Counted from the stretch's first letter, positions 21,557 to 32,316 are shown. The stretch: 64,000 nucleotides of DNA from Methylobacterium radiotolerans JCM 2831 (GCF_000019725.1 NC_010505.1:2793001-2857000); one strand, 5' to 3'. Notes: generated from the sequence alone by a model not told the origin. A program made the numbers and translations.

Positions 21557-23119
21557 GTGATCAGCGCCGCCGTCAACCTGTTCCGCGGCGCCCGGGTCGG
21601 CTTCGTGCTGGCCCGCGAGGGCGCCCTCGCCTTCGCCGATCCCTCCGAGCTGCCGCCGCACCTGCGGCTCGCCCTGCGGATCGGCCGCTCCCTCGAGCGG
21701 CCCGGCCTCGACGACGGGGCCGCCCGGCTGTCGGCGGCCATGACGCGCCTCGGCCCGTCCTACGTCAAGTTCGGCCAGTTCCTGGCGACGCGGCCCGACA
21801 TCGTCGGGATGCGCGCGGCCTTCGACCTGGAGAAGCTGCAGGACCGGGTGCCGCCCTTCCCGCAGGCGGTCGCGCTCCGCACGGTCGAGGCCGCCCTCGG
21901 CAAGCCCGTGAGCGCGCTGTTCGTCTCGTTCAGCGAGCCGATCGCGGCCGCCTCGATCGCGCAGGTCCACAAGGCGATCGTGCAGGATCCCGACGGCACG
22001 CAGCGCGCCCTCGCCGTGAAGGTGATGCGGCCCGGCGTCCGCGAGCGCTTCATGCGCGACCTCGAGGTCATGCGCTTCATGGCCCGGGTGGTGCACGCCC
22101 TGTCCCCGCAGGCGGAGCGGCTGCGGCCGCGCGAGGTGGTGGAGATCCTCGCGCGCTCGGTGCTGATGGAGATGGATTTCCGCCTGGAGGCGGCGGCCGC
22201 CTCCGAACTCGCCGAGAACACCAAGGACGATCCCGACTTCCGCGTGCCGAAGCCGGAATGGGAGCTGACCGCCCGCGAGGTGCTGTCGGCCGAGTGGATC
22301 GAGGGGACCCGCCTGCACAGCGCCGCGGAGCTCGCCGCCCAAGGGCACGATCCGCAGACCATCGGGCGGACCGTCATCCAGAGCTTCCTGCGGCACGCGA
22401 TCCGCGACGGCTTCTTCCACGCCGACATGCACCAGGGGAACCTGCTGGTCGACGCCGAGGGCCGTCTCGTGGCGGTCGATTTCGGCATCATGGGCCGCCT
22501 CGGCCCGAACGAGCGCCGCTTCCTCGCCGAGATCCTCCTGGGCTTCATCCTGCGCGACTATCGCCGGGTGGCGAAGGTCCACTTCGAGGCGGGCTACGTG
22601 CCGGCCCACCACTCCGTGGAGGATTTCGCGCAGGCGATCCGCGCGATCGGCGAGCCGATCCACCAGCGCCGGGCCGACGAGATCTCGATGGCCAAGGTCC
22701 TGACCCTGCTGTTCGACGTCACGGCCCTGTTCGACATGAGCACCCGCACCGAGCTGGTGATGCTCCAGAAGACCATGGTGGTGGTCGAGGGCGTCGCCCG
22801 CTCCCTCGACCCGCGTCTCGACATGTGGACCACGGCCGAGCCGGTCGTGCGCGCCTGGATCGCCCGGAACATGGGGCCGGTCGGCCGGGCGCAGAGCGGC
22901 CTGGAAGCGCTCAAGGTCGTCTCCGACGTCGTCGGTGACATTCCGGACCTCGCCATGCGGTTGAAGCGCGTGCTGGTCCGCCTCGACGAGGCCGGCACGG
23001 GCGACGCCCGCCGGCTGGAGCGCTTCGCCCGCAACGAACGCTACCGCGCGATCTGGTCGACGCTGGCCCTGTGGGGGATCGCCGTCGGCGCGCTGATGCT
23101 GGCGTTCCGGGGCCTCTGA
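21557..23119 (+). CDS. ubiB: Ubiquinone biosynthesis atypical kinase UbiB
   Basis: A 520-residue membrane-linked ABC1/ADCK-type protein needed for ubiquinone assembly. The KxGQ signature appears as YVKFGQFLATRPDIVG, with AAASIAQVHKA, the lysine strand LAVKVMRPG, HADMHQGNLLVD and the metal-binding AVDFGIMGRLG. One hydrophobic helix is at the extreme C-terminus (ALWGIAVGALMLAFRGL). It is thought to extract or position lipid precursors by ATPase activity. It is co-transcribed with ubiE. Confidence 0.94.
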   Translation: MISAAVNLFRGARVGFVLAREGALAFADPSELPPHLRLALRIGRSLERPGLDDGAARLSAAMTRLGPSYVKFGQFLATRPDIVGMRAAFDLEKLQDRVPPFPQAVALRTVEAALGKPVSALFVSFSEPIAAASIAQVHKAIVQDPDGTQRALAVKVMRPGVRERFMRDLEVMRFMARVVHALSPQAERLRPREVVEILARSVLMEMDFRLEAAAASELAENTKDDPDFRVPKPEWELTAREVLSAEWIEGTRLHSAAELAAQGHDPQTIGRTVIQSFLRHAIRDGFFHADMHQGNLLVDAEGRLVAVDFGIMGRLGPNERRFLAEILLGFILRDYRRVAKVHFEAGYVPAHHSVEDFAQAIRAIGEPIHQRRADEISMAKVLTLLFDVTALFDMSTRTELVMLQKTMVVVEGVARSLDPRLDMWTTAEPVVRAWIARNMGPVGRAQSGLEALKVVSDVVGDIPDLAMRLKRVLVRLDEAGTGDARRLERFARNERYRAIWSTLALWGIAVGALMLAFRGL

Positions 23120-23171
23120 CGCGGCACCCGTCCCTGACCCGGGGCCGATACCGCCCGTCCTCCGCGGGCGC

Positions 23172-26147
23172 TCAGACGGGCAAGGGTCGCGGTCCGGCCG
23201 TGTCCTCGGTCGCCGGGATCAGGGCGCGCAGCTCGCGGGCGAGCTCGTTGAGGCCGGTCGAGCCCTTGGCGAGCACGCGGTCGGCCTGACCGGCCAGACG
23301 GCGGCGATCCTCGGCCGTGATGTCCTTGGCGGTGAGCACCACCACCGGCACGTCGCGGCTGTCCGGGCGGGCCCGGAGCGCCCGGAGAAACGCGAAGCCG
23401 TCCATCTCCGGCATCATCAGGTCGAGGAGGATGAGGGACGGCCGTTCGGCCTCCAGGGATTCGAGGGCGCGCAGACCGTTCTCCGCCTCGCGGACCGGGA
23501 AGCCCTCGCGCGCGAGATAGGCGCAGACGTGGTCGCGCACGTCGGCCTCGTCCTCGACCACGAGGATCGCGCCGTCGCCGGAGGCGGGCCGGAAGCGGTC
23601 GACGATCTGGCGCAGGCTGCCCCAGTCGAGCGGCTTCTGCAGGTAGTCGGTGGCGCCAAGGGAGAAGGCGAGATTCTGCTCGTCCAGAACCGTCACCATC
23701 ACGATCGGCGTCGCGCCGATCTCGGGATCGGCCCGGATCGCCCGCAGCACCGCCCATCCGTCCATCTGCGGCATGGTGACGTCGAGGAGCACGGCCCGGG
23801 GATGCAGGCTGCGGGCGAGATCGAGCCCGCGCCGCCCGTCCTCGGCGACCGTCACCGCGAAGCCCTCGCGCTCCAGGAAGCGCGCCAGCAGATCGCGCGT
23901 CGCGGCGTCGTCGTCGACCACCAGGATCGTCCCCCGCTCTCCGGGATCCGAGGCGGCCGGGCCCGCGTCCTCGCCCGCGCCGGTCTCGAAGCGTGCCGGC
24001 AGCGTCAGCGTGAAGGTCGTGCCGGCCCCGTCCCGGCTCTCGACCGCGATCGCGCCGCCCAGCATCTCGGCGAACGCCCGGGTGATCGCGAGCCCGAGCC
24101 CGGTGCCGCCGAACCGCCGCGTCGTGGAGGCGTCGGCCTGGGTGAACCGCTCGAACAGCTTGCCGAGCTGCTCCTGCGTCATGCCGATGCCGGTGTCGGT
24201 CACGGCGAAGCGCAGCGCGCCGTCGGCGCGGGTGACCGCCAGGGTGATGCGGCCGTCCTCGGTGAACTTCGCCGCGTTGCTCAGGAGGTTGATCAGGCAC
24301 TGGCGCAGCTTGGTGACGTCGGTGTGGGCGCTGCCCAGATTCGGCTCCAGCTCGAGCGCCAGCGTGTTGCCCTTCTTGGCGACGAGCCCCTCGACCGTCA
24401 CCGCCACCTCCTGCACCACGGCGGCGACCTCGAAGTCCTCGGCGTAGATCTCGACCCGGTCGGCCTCGATCTTCGAGATGTCGAGCACGTCGTTGATCAG
24501 GCCGAGCAGGTGGCGGGCGTTGGTCTCGATCTTCTTCATGTCGGTGACGAGATCGGCCTCGCCGATATCCTCGAGCTCCTCCTGCACCATCTCGGAATAG
24601 CCGATCACCGCCGAGAGCGGGGTGCGCAACTCGTGGCTCATATTGGCCAGGAACTGGCTCTTGGCCGCGTTGGCGGCCTCGGCGGCCGCGCGCGCCGCCT
24701 CGATCGCGGCCTCGGCCTCCTTGCGCTCGGTGATGTCCGTGTGGGTCCCGACCCACTCCCGCAGGGTGCCGTCGGGTTCGAGGATCGGGACGGCCCGCAC
24801 GCTCATGTGCCGGTAGGCGCCGGAGGCGGCGCGCATCCGGTGCTCGGTGGCGTAGGGTTCCAGGCTGGTGACCGCGCGGGTCCACGCGGCGCGGGTGTGC
24901 GCACGGTCGTCCGGGTGAATCGCGTCGAGGAAGCCGAGCCCCGCGTAGGCGGCCTCGTCCTGGCCGGTGAAGCGCGTCCAGGCGGTCTGGCGGCGGTGGA
25001 GGCTCCCTTCCGGGTTGGCGGTCCAGACGATGGCGGCGCTCGCCTCGATCAGCGAGCGGAAGCGCTCCTCGCTCCGCCGGAGCCGGGCCTCCGCGAGGTG
25101 GCGGATGGTCTCGTCGACCACCACGAGGCCGACGCCCTCGACACTCTGATCGGCCGCCGCGCTCTCCTCGCCCCGAAGCGGGTAGAAGCTCATCGAGAAG
25201 TGCCGCACGCCGCCCGGCGCCGAGGGGGTCGGCACCGCGACCGGCACGTTCGGCGAGACCAGGCCTTCCGTCAGGGCCGCGGCCAGCTTCGGCGCCAGCT
25301 CCTCCCGCAGCGTCGGGAGCATGGCCCAGATCGGCGCGCCGAGATCGGCCCCGAAGCCGCGCTCGCTCATCGTGGCGAGGGCCCGGTTCATGTGCCGGAT
25401 CTTCAGGTCGCGGTCGAGGAAACCGAGCCCCACCGGCGCGTTGGCGAGCACGCCGTCGAGGAGGCGCGACATGCGCAGGGATTCCTGCCGTCGCACCAGG
25501 GCGAGGCGCGCGAGCAGCACGATCGCCCCGAGGGCCGCCGCGGCGGAGGTCAGGAAGAGCAGGAGCCCGCGCCAGCCCTCGCGCGCCTGCAGGGTGGCGA
25601 GCTGCTCAAGGGTCGCGGCCTGGCGGGCCGCCGCCTCGGCGCGGATCGCGTCCATCAGGCGCTTGCCCTCGCCGGTCCGGACGAGGTCGATGGCGGCGTC
25701 GAAGCCCTGGTTCCGCCGCGCCTCGACCACCCGGGCGGCGAAATCGCGCTTCTGCGCGATCAGCCCGGCCAGCGACGGACCGCCGGCCCGCACCGGGTCC
25801 TGCGCGGCCGCGCCGAGGCCGGTCAGCTCCGTGTCGATCTTGGTGAGGGCAGTCGTGTACGGGCGGAGGTAATCCTCGCTGCCGACCAGCACGAAGCCGC
25901 GCTCGCCCGTCTCCAGGTCCTTGACCTCGGAGATCAGGCGCTCGATCCCGGCGATCGTCGCGTTCGCCCGGGCGGTCGCGGCCCGATCGGTCTCGCCGGT
26001 CACGTAGTTGGCCGTGCCGCTGCCCAGGGCGACGATCAGCAGGAGGAAGGCCGCCGGGGAGCCCAGGAGCCAGCCCAGCGGGCCGGCGCCGCGCCAGTTG
26101 CGCCGACGCAGCCCGAAGATCGATCCGGCACGCGACGGGGCGCTCAC
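23172..26147 (-). CDS. Hybrid sensor histidine kinase with CHASE3, PAS and two receiver domains
   Basis: A 991-residue inner-membrane sensor starting at GTG 26147, which overlaps the zapE stop. The order is: TM1 (about 25-45), CHASE3-type sensor ([19 protein letters not shown]), TM2 (about 215-235), PAS, a PAS/PAC pair ending [12 protein letters not shown], HisKA with [17 protein letters not shown], HATPase_c ([26 protein letters not shown]), and two receivers ([14 protein letters not shown]...[12 protein letters not shown] and [14 protein letters not shown]...[12 protein letters not shown]). No separate output regulator or Hpt gene lies nearby, so the partners are elsewhere. Confidence 0.92.
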   Translation of the reverse strand: MSAPSRAGSIFGLRRRNWRGAGPLGWLLGSPAAFLLLIVALGSGTANYVTGETDRAATARANATIAGIERLISEVKDLETGERGFVLVGSEDYLRPYTTALTKIDTELTGLGAAAQDPVRAGGPSLAGLIAQKRDFAARVVEARRNQGFDAAIDLVRTGEGKRLMDAIRAEAAARQAATLEQLATLQAREGWRGLLLFLTSAAAALGAIVLLARLALVRRQESLRMSRLLDGVLANAPVGLGFLDRDLKIRHMNRALATMSERGFGADLGAPIWAMLPTLREELAPKLAAALTEGLVSPNVPVAVPTPSAPGGVRHFSMSFYPLRGEESAAADQSVEGVGLVVVDETIRHLAEARLRRSEERFRSLIEASAAIVWTANPEGSLHRRQTAWTRFTGQDEAAYAGLGFLDAIHPDDRAHTRAAWTRAVTSLEPYATEHRMRAASGAYRHMSVRAVPILEPDGTLREWVGTHTDITERKEAEAAIEAARAAAEAANAAKSQFLANMSHELRTPLSAVIGYSEMVQEELEDIGEADLVTDMKKIETNARHLLGLINDVLDISKIEADRVEIYAEDFEVAAVVQEVAVTVEGLVAKKGNTLALELEPNLGSAHTDVTKLRQCLINLLSNAAKFTEDGRITLAVTRADGALRFAVTDTGIGMTQEQLGKLFERFTQADASTTRRFGGTGLGLAITRAFAEMLGGAIAVESRDGAGTTFTLTLPARFETGAGEDAGPAASDPGERGTILVVDDDAATRDLLARFLEREGFAVTVAEDGRRGLDLARSLHPRAVLLDVTMPQMDGWAVLRAIRADPEIGATPIVMVTVLDEQNLAFSLGATDYLQKPLDWGSLRQIVDRFRPASGDGAILVVEDEADVRDHVCAYLAREGFPVREAENGLRALESLEAERPSLILLDLMMPEMDGFAFLRALRARPDSRDVPVVVLTAKDITAEDRRRLAGQADRVLAKGSTGLNELARELRALIPATEDTAGPRPLPV

Positions 26148-27376
26148 GTCTCCACCAGCCCGGTGCTGGCGCCCGACGCCTCGGAGTCCGGCCGGCCGTG
26201 CGGCTGGCCGAGATACTCCCGCGAGCGCATCTCGATCAGGCGCGAGACGGTCCGGTCGAACTCGAAGGCCTCGCGGCCGGTCTGGGCGGTGTAGAGGTCC
26301 TGCGCTTCCGCCGCCGCGGAGGCGACGAGCTTCACGTGCCGGTCGTAGAGCGTGTCGACCAGCGTGATGAAGCGCTTGGCCTCGTTCCGCTCCGCCTCCC
26401 CCATCACCGGGATCCCGTCCAGGATCACCGTGTGGTAGGCGCGGGCGAGCGCCATGTAGTCGGAGGCGCCGAGGGGCTGGCGGCACAGATCGTCGAAGCC
26501 GAACCGGGCTACCCCGGTCGCCTGCTCCGGAACCGCCACGGCCCGGCCGTGGACCGTGACCGTCGTCGGGAGGCCGCGGGCCTTACCGGTCAGGGCCTTG
26601 AAGGCGGCATCGAGGGCCGCGCGCGCCACCGCGTCGGCCGGCACATGGTAGACGGCCGCGCCGCCGAGCTTCTCGAGCCGAAAATCGGTCCGGGAATCGA
26701 GCCGGACGACGTCGACGCGCTCCTTGAGGGTCGCCACGAAGGGCAGGAACAGCGCCCGGTTGAGGCCGCCCTCGTAGAGCCGGTCCGGCTCGACGTTCGA
26801 GGTCGCGACGACGGTGACGCCGCGCCGGAACAGGTGGTTGAACAGGCGCCCCAGGATCATCGCGTCCGCGATGTCGGTGACGGTGAACTCGTCGAAGCAC
26901 AGCAGGGTCGCCTCGTCGGCGAGCTGGTCGGCCACCGGGCCGATCGGATCGTCGCCCTTGACGGTGCCGGCCTTCAGCGCCTGCCGGTAGGCGTGGATGC
27001 GCTCGTGCGCGTCGGCGAGGAAGCCGTGGAAATGGACCCGTCTTTTCGGCTCCGGCGCCGCCTCGTGGAACAGGTCCATCAGCATGGTCTTCCCGCGCCC
27101 GACCGAGCCCCAGATGTAGAGGCCCCTGATCGCCTCGGCCTCGTCCTTGCGCCGGAACAGCCATCCCAGGGCGCTCGTCTTGCTGGCCCGCTTGCGGCGC
27201 TGAAGGTCGAGGACCAGCCGGTCGAGGGCGCGCACCAAGTGCGCCTGGGCCGGATCGCGCTCGATGGCGCCGGTGCCGACCAGCGCCTCGTAGCGCTCGT
27301 GGACCGGGCCGGGCGAGACGGCGCCGGCGAGCGCCGCCGGCGACGGTGCGATGGACTTGCCGGATCTGTCGTTCAC
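26144..27376 (-). CDS. zapE: Cell division ATPase ZapE (AFG1-like)
   Basis: A 410-residue cytoplasmic P-loop ATPase. Walker A is [14 protein letters not shown] and Walker [12 protein letters not shown]. The AFG1 signatures [37 protein letters not shown] and [14 protein letters not shown] are present. The family works at the Z-ring or in quality control of membrane complexes. Start GTG 27376 is chosen because upstream sequence in the longer frame is not protein-like. The stop overlaps the kinase start, so the two genes are coupled. Confidence 0.93.
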   Translation of the reverse strand: MNDRSGKSIAPSPAALAGAVSPGPVHERYEALVGTGAIERDPAQAHLVRALDRLVLDLQRRKRASKTSALGWLFRRKDEAEAIRGLYIWGSVGRGKTMLMDLFHEAAPEPKRRVHFHGFLADAHERIHAYRQALKAGTVKGDDPIGPVADQLADEATLLCFDEFTVTDIADAMILGRLFNHLFRRGVTVVATSNVEPDRLYEGGLNRALFLPFVATLKERVDVVRLDSRTDFRLEKLGGAAVYHVPADAVARAALDAAFKALTGKARGLPTTVTVHGRAVAVPEQATGVARFGFDDLCRQPLGASDYMALARAYHTVILDGIPVMGEAERNEAKRFITLVDTLYDRHVKLVASAAAEAQDLYTAQTGREAFEFDRTVSRLIEMRSREYLGQPHGRPDSEASGASTGLVET

Positions 27377-27697
27377 GCCGCCGGTTCCTCGCTGCTGATC
27401 GCGGCACCGGTTCGGCACCCCCTTGCGCCCGCGTCGGCGGTCAACGACCCGGGGCCCGTTCCAGTGCCGCGCAAGCTCGGCCTGAATCAAGCCCGCGGCC
27501 GAACAGCCGCAGGGAAGCGTCCCATCGAACGTCCCTTCGAAGTGTCCCGTCGGCCCGCGCATGGCAGGCACGCGGACGGCCGGCCCCGCACTCTGCTGCA
27601 TTGCACAATGGATACGGGGATGCGACACCCCGGCGGTCTTCTGGGAGGAGCGTCCGGACCACTTCGCGCGACAGCGCGCACGAACCGGAGCTTCATC
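27377..27697. other. 321-bp divergent intergenic region with a threefold 12-13-bp repeat
   Basis: It separates zapE (minus) and the acetyltransferase (plus). The only structure seen is three consecutive imperfect copies of GAA-x-GTCCC-x-TC at 27514-27551, which might be a regulator's direct-repeat site. No further gene is supported. Confidence 0.5.
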
Positions 27698-28291
27698 ATG
27701 GCGGTACAAGCCCTCGATGGGCCGGCCCACACCATCCGGCGTCTCTGGCCGGCGGATCGCGCGGCGGTCCTCGACTACTTCCTGCGGCTTGATCCGGAGA
27801 CCCGGGCGAGCCGCTTCATGGGCAATGTCAGCGAGGCCGGAGTCCGGGCCTATGCCGCGCAGGCATTGACCGCGGAGGGCGTGATGTACGGCGCCTTCGT
27901 GGGCGGCGTGCTGCGCGGTCTCGGTGAACTCCGGCCCATGGGCCCGGGCGCGTCCCGCTACGCCCTGGGGCCGCACGCGGAGGCGGCCTTCGCGGTCGAG
28001 CAGACCTTCCGCCGGCAGGGGATCGGCGCCGCCCTCTTCGCCCGGATCGCCCGCTCGGCGCGGCATCGCGGCGTCCAGGACCTCCACGTCCGCTGCCTGT
28101 CGGGCAACGGGCCGATGCTGCGACTCGCGGCCAAGCACGGGGCGGCCCTCCAGCACGAGGGTCGCGAGATCGAGGGCGCCCTGCACCTCGCGCGTCCGAC
28201 GCCGTTCTCGCTCTGGTACGAGGGGATCGCGGAGGCGTTCGACTTCACCCTGGCGGCGAGCTTTCCGGAGCGGATGCAGGCCGGGCGCTGA
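27698..28291 (+). CDS. GNAT-family N-acetyltransferase
   Basis: A 197-residue protein with the acetyl-CoA-binding motif A at AAFAVEQTFRRQGIGAALF, followed by ARSARHRGVQDLHVRCLSG. It should transfer an acetyl group to an amine; the substrate cannot be told. I start at ATG 27698; the open frame upstream is not coding-like. It is monocistronic, between zapE and comF. Confidence 0.85.
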   Translation: MAVQALDGPAHTIRRLWPADRAAVLDYFLRLDPETRASRFMGNVSEAGVRAYAAQALTAEGVMYGAFVGGVLRGLGELRPMGPGASRYALGPHAEAAFAVEQTFRRQGIGAALFARIARSARHRGVQDLHVRCLSGNGPMLRLAAKHGAALQHEGREIEGALHLARPTPFSLWYEGIAEAFDFTLAASFPERMQAGR

Positions 28292-28355
28292 GGCCGGGCG
28301 TCGCGGCCGGGCGAGGAGGCCGGTCGCCGGTGCCGGGCCCGCGGCGGCCGGCCCC

Positions 28356-29117
28356 TCAGCCGGCGGGGTCGCCGACGAGGGCGAAGGTCAGGAGGTCCAC
28401 GGACGTCGCCCCGCCGCGCAGGAGCGCCCGTGCGGCCGCGTTGCCGGTGGCGCCGGTGGTCATGACGTCGTCGACGAGGAGAACCCGGCGTCCGCGGATG
28501 CGGTGCTGTTCGGCGGCCGTCACCCGGAAGGCACCGCTCAGGTTCTCGGCCCGCGCCGCGCGGCTCAGGCCGACCTGGGATCGCGTGGCGCGCACGCGCA
28601 CCAGGGCGGTGGCGACGCACGGCCGTCCCGCCGAAGCGGCGATCGCCCGCGCGAGCAGGGCCGACTGGTTGAAGCGCCGCCGCCACAGGCGACCGCGATG
28701 GAGCGGCACCGGAACGAGGCACTCGGCCTCGGCGATCAGGGTCCGGCCGCTCGCGGCCATCATCCGCGCCATGACGCCGGCGAGATCGAGCCGGTCCTCG
28801 TATTTCAGGCGATGGACGATCCGTCGCGCCACGGCATCGTAGAGGGCGACCGCCCGGGCGCGGCCGAAGACCGGCGGTTCCGCGATCGCCCGGGGCGACA
28901 CCAGCGGGCCGACCCCGAGATCGAGCGCGAAGGGCGTGCCGTAGCGCTGGCAGACCGGTTCCTCGATCAGGCGCAGGCTCGACCAGCACGACGGGCAGAA
29001 GGCGCCCGGATCGGCGGTGGCGCTGCCGCAGCCCGCGCAGGTGGGCGGGTAGACCAGAGAGACGACCCCGCGCGGCAGACCGCGCAGGGCCGTGGCGACG
29101 GCCTGGAGGGCCGTCAT
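28356..29117 (-). CDS. comF: ComF-family phosphoribosyltransferase-like protein
   Basis: A 253-residue protein with an N-terminal zinc finger of four cysteines (CAGCGSATADPGAFCPSC at residues about 25-42). Its C-terminal phosphoribosyltransferase fold ends in the PRPP-binding loop RVLLVDDVMTTGATGNA. ComF proteins relate to uptake and processing of DNA in competent bacteria, and the enzymatic role is uncertain. A methyltransferase gene often found beside comF in this group lies nearby on the other strand. Confidence 0.9.
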   Translation of the reverse strand: MTALQAVATALRGLPRGVVSLVYPPTCAGCGSATADPGAFCPSCWSSLRLIEEPVCQRYGTPFALDLGVGPLVSPRAIAEPPVFGRARAVALYDAVARRIVHRLKYEDRLDLAGVMARMMAASGRTLIAEAECLVPVPLHRGRLWRRRFNQSALLARAIAASAGRPCVATALVRVRATRSQVGLSRAARAENLSGAFRVTAAEQHRIRGRRVLLVDDVMTTGATGNAAARALLRGGATSVDLLTFALVGDPAG

Positions 29118-29145
29118 GCGCGCAACGCGCGACCGGAGTTCCCGC

Positions 29146-29391
29146 CTACTGGGCCGAGACGGGCCGCGCCTGCGGCGCCATCTGCTGCTGCTCGACCTGA
29201 CGGTCGCGCGCGTTGGCGCGGTGGCGGCCGATGGCGCAGCCGGCCGCGGCGCCGACGAGGCCGTGATGGCCGGCGTAGTGACCCGCGATGCCGCCGACGA
29301 TGGCGCCCTTGATGCAGCCCTTCGCCTCGGCGCCGCCCGCGGCCGCCAGGGTGGTGAGGGCCACGGCGGCCCCGACGAGCATGCGCTTCAT
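29146..29391 (-). CDS. Small exported glycine-zipper-like protein
   Basis: An 81-residue precursor with signal peptide MKRMLVGAAVALTTLAAAG, then EAKGCIKGAIVGGIAGHYAG, HHGLVGAAAGCAIGRHRA and a Gln-rich end. The two glycine-rich hydrophobic stretches resemble the glycine zippers of small envelope proteins. Start at ATG 29391. The function is unknown. Confidence 0.75.
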   Translation of the reverse strand: MKRMLVGAAVALTTLAAAGGAEAKGCIKGAIVGGIAGHYAGHHGLVGAAAGCAIGRHRANARDRQVEQQQMAPQARPVSAQ

Positions 29392-29540
29392 GATGTGTGC
29401 TCCCTGAGGAATCTCGGCCGCTGGGCCGGTTGCAGCAGGAACAGCGACGCTCCCGAGTCGTTCCAGCATCCTAGCGCAGCTCACGAGACCGTGCGCGGGG
29501 ACGGTGGCGCGCCGCGACCGCAGATGCCATCTGCCCGCTG

Positions 29541-30431
29541 ATGGATGCTCCCGCCGCCCTGTTCGACACGCCCCTCGCCCGCCGCCGCCTCGCCCGTGCC
29601 GGGCGCCTCGGCTACCCGGGCTTCCTCCTCGACCGCCTCGCCGAGGATCTCGACGACCGGCTCGGCGCAGTCCTGCGCAGCTTCGGCTCGGTTCTCGACC
29701 TCGCCACGCCGCGTCCCGCGGCGACCCGGCTGCTCGCCGCCCGCTATCCGGCGGCGCGGCATGTCCGCCTCGCGGCCCTGCCCGAGCCGGGCGGCGACCT
29801 GGTCGTCGGAGATCCCGAGGCGCTGCCGCTGGCGCCCGGGAGCCTGGACCTCGCCGTGTCGCTGCTGGCCCTCCACGCCGTGAACGACCTGCCGGGCACG
29901 CTGATCCAGCTCCGCCGCGCCCTGCGGCCGGACGGGCTGTTCGTCGGGTGCCTGCTCGGCGGGGCCACGCTGACCGAGCTGCGCCAGAGCTTCGCCCAGG
30001 CCGAGAGCGAGGTCGAGGGCGGGGTCAGTCCGCGCGTGGCCCCCTTCGCGGCGGTGCGCGAGGCCGGCGGACTGCTGCAGCGCGCGGGCTTCGCGCTCCC
30101 GGTGGCCGATACCGACACGCTGACCGTCCGCTACGCCGACCCGTTCGGCCTGATGCGCGACCTGCGGGCCATGGGCATGACCAACGTGCTCACCGAGCGG
30201 CGGCGGACGCCCCTGCGGCGGGCGACGCTCCTGCGCACGGCCGAGATCTACGTCGAACGGTTCGCGGACCCGGACGGCCGCGTGCGGGCGACCTTCGAGG
30301 TGCTGTGGCTCTCGGGCTGGGTGCCGCACGAGACCCAGCAGAAGCCCCTGCGGCCCGGGACCGCGAAGACGCGCCTCGCCGACGCCCTCGGGACCGTCGA
30401 GCTGAAGCCCGAAGGAGGGACCACGCCGTGA
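29541..30431 (+). CDS. SAM-dependent methyltransferase, BioC/NDUFAF5-like
   Basis: A 296-residue protein with a methyltransferase core. The start FDTPLARRRLARAGR is typical of the NDUFAF5-like group, with SVLDLATPRPAAT at the degenerate SAM-binding turn, LPLAPGSLDLAVSLLALHAV, ALRPDGLFVGCLLGG and the specific PFGLMRDLRAMGMTN. Family members modify a respiratory complex I subunit or act in biotin synthesis; I favour the former by resemblance. The SAM loop lacks the usual GxGxG, which is common in this group. It overlaps the next gene by 4 nt. Confidence 0.8.
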   Translation: MDAPAALFDTPLARRRLARAGRLGYPGFLLDRLAEDLDDRLGAVLRSFGSVLDLATPRPAATRLLAARYPAARHVRLAALPEPGGDLVVGDPEALPLAPGSLDLAVSLLALHAVNDLPGTLIQLRRALRPDGLFVGCLLGGATLTELRQSFAQAESEVEGGVSPRVAPFAAVREAGGLLQRAGFALPVADTDTLTVRYADPFGLMRDLRAMGMTNVLTERRRTPLRRATLLRTAEIYVERFADPDGRVRATFEVLWLSGWVPHETQQKPLRPGTAKTRLADALGTVELKPEGGTTP

Positions 30432-30790
30432 AGCGTCCCGGACCGGACCACCCGATCACCGTCGAGCCCGAGCCCCGCCGCGTCCGCGTCGTCGTGGCGG
30501 GCGTCGCGGTCGCCGAGACCCGGAACGCCCGGCGGCTGCAGGAGGCGCGGTATCCGCCGGTCTTCTACGTCCCGCGGAGCGACATACGGGCCGAGCACTT
30601 CGTCGCTTCGACGCGCACGAGCCACTGCCCGTACAAGGGCGATGCCCACTATTACGACCTCGTCGTCGACGGGACCCGTCGTTCCGACGCGGTCTGGAGC
30701 TACGGGAACCCGTACCCGGCCGTCGCGGCGATCCGCGACCACGTGGCGTTCTATCCGGACCGGGTCGACGCCATCGTGCTGGAGGACTGA
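30428..30790 (+). CDS. DUF427-domain protein
   Basis: A 120-residue protein starting with GTG in a GTGA overlap with the methyltransferase gene. It shows the DUF427 pattern VRVVVAGVAVAETRNARRLQ, YPPVFYVPRSDI, SHCPYKGDAHYYDL and AIRDHVAFYPDRVD. The family adopts a small beta-rich fold of unknown activity and is common in alphaproteobacteria. Confidence 0.88.
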   Translation: MKRPGPDHPITVEPEPRRVRVVVAGVAVAETRNARRLQEARYPPVFYVPRSDIRAEHFVASTRTSHCPYKGDAHYYDLVVDGTRRSDAVWSYGNPYPAVAAIRDHVAFYPDRVDAIVLED

Positions 30791-30804
30791 GCCGCCCGCC
30801 CGGA

Positions 30805-32316
30805 TCAGTCCCGGACCAGGCTCCAGAACCCGTGCTTGCGGCCGTGCGCCTGCCGCAGTGCCGCGCGGTAGGCCTGCGGATCCGGCTCGACGTCGCCGGC
30901 CGCGAGGCGCTCCGCCAGGGCGTCGAGTTCCGCGAGGTAGCGCGCCCCGTGCGGGTAGGCGGCGCTGCGGCCGGTCTCGAGGATGGAATCGAGGAGCCGG
31001 CGGTACAGGATCGTCGCGGCCCGGGGATGCTGCTGCGCCAGCGCCTCGGCGACCGGCGCCAGCACCGCGTACTGGTCGCCCTGCCAGATCGCGGGCCGCG
31101 CGACGACCAGCGCGGCCGCACGGCGCAGGTCCGGCCAACCCGCCAGGAAGGCGAGAGCCCGGTGCGGCTGCGGGAAGGCCTCGGCGTGGTCGAGGGCGCG
31201 TTGGAGCGCCTCCTCGTCCTCGAAATCCGGAAGCTTGGCGAGGAAGGTGCGCAGCATCGGCGCGTCGAGCTCGCGCTCGAATCGCCCCCAGCGCAGGGCC
31301 TGCGCCTCGTCGCCCCGGCCGAGCGCGTCGAGGATCTCGATCTCCAGAGCCTGCCGCTCCCGTTCCGGTCCGCGCAGGTCGAAGCCGGCGATCAGGTCGG
31401 CCCGGGTCGCGATGCGCAGGCCCGGGTCCTGCATGCGCCGGATCCAGTCCAGCGCCTCGGCGGGGCGCCCGGCGTCGAGGAGCCGCCGGGCGATCGCGAC
31501 GCGGTTCTCCCGCCCCGGCAGCATCGTGCCTTCCAGAGCGATGAAGGCGTCCGGGTCGCCGCGCCGGTCGGCGATGGTCTGCCGCAGGCGCAGGATCTGG
31601 ATCCGGGCCGCCTGCCGGTGGTGCGTCGCCTCGCGCCTTGGATCCCCGCCCGGCGGGAGCGCCGCCGCGGCGGCGGCGAGCCGGTTGTCGATCTCGGCGA
31701 GGGCCGGCTCGGGCAGCCGCGGGATCATGTCGCCGAGGACGGTCCCGAGGGGCCCGAACGGATCCGCCGCGAACGGCTCGACGAGGCGCGCGGCCACCCC
31801 GGCGGCGTCCTCCGGCGGCAGGGAACCGGCGATCTCCACGAAGGCCGCGGAGGCGCGGTCGAACACCGCCTGCACGGCCCCGGTGCTGTCGTCCACGCGG
31901 TTCAGGACCGCGTCTGCGCCGTCGAGGAAGCGCCGGAGCCGGTCGAGCGCGGCCGCCGGATCGAGGGGACGCAGCTCGTTGAGGATCACCGTCACGGTCG
32001 TGTTGAGGTCGGCCGCGAAGGACCGGCGCTTCTGCCAGTCGATGTAGCCCTGGGCGCCCTCGAGGGCCGTCAGGCGCCGATCGACGATCGCCGCGACGGC
32101 CTCGGGGCCCTGGAGCGAGGCGAGCGCGGCGCTCACCAGCTTCTTGAAGGCCGGGTTACGCCCGGTCTCGCCGAGGATCAGCGCGATCAGCCGGTCTGGC
32201 CCGAGGGCCGCCAGCGTCTCCGGCGACGGAGTCGTCCGGCGCGCGCCCTTCGGCAGAGCGGGCGCCCTGCGGCCGGCCTGCGCCTCGGCCGGGGTCACGC
32301 GCCGCGCGCGCGCCAC
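30805..32316 (-). CDS. DUF6880-like helical protein
   Basis: A 503-residue soluble protein, almost entirely helical, with repeated Ala/Leu/Arg-rich segments (LIALILGETGRNPAFKKLVS, YIDWQKRRSFAADLNTTVTV, LLDAGRPAEALDWIRRM). It ends ALRQAHGRKHGFWSLVRD. The pattern fits the uncharacterised DUF6880 family, which I recall in Methylobacterium-like genomes. The second half resembles TPR-like solenoids. Function is unknown. Confidence 0.7.
   Translation of the reverse strand: MARARRVTPAEAQAGRRAPALPKGARRTTPSPETLAALGPDRLIALILGETGRNPAFKKLVSAALASLQGPEAVAAIVDRRLTALEGAQGYIDWQKRRSFAADLNTTVTVILNELRPLDPAAALDRLRRFLDGADAVLNRVDDSTGAVQAVFDRASAAFVEIAGSLPPEDAAGVAARLVEPFAADPFGPLGTVLGDMIPRLPEPALAEIDNRLAAAAAALPPGGDPRREATHHRQAARIQILRLRQTIADRRGDPDAFIALEGTMLPGRENRVAIARRLLDAGRPAEALDWIRRMQDPGLRIATRADLIAGFDLRGPERERQALEIEILDALGRGDEAQALRWGRFERELDAPMLRTFLAKLPDFEDEEALQRALDHAEAFPQPHRALAFLAGWPDLRRAAALVVARPAIWQGDQYAVLAPVAEALAQQHPRAATILYRRLLDSILETGRSAAYPHGARYLAELDALAERLAAGDVEPDPQAYRAALRQAHGRKHGFWSLVRD

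Noticed and set aside
23529..26294. 921-residue open frame opposite the histidine kinase
   Set aside because: It is a GC-driven shadow, with His/Leu/Arg/Gly-rich sequence without domains, and fully antisense to clear kinase domains.
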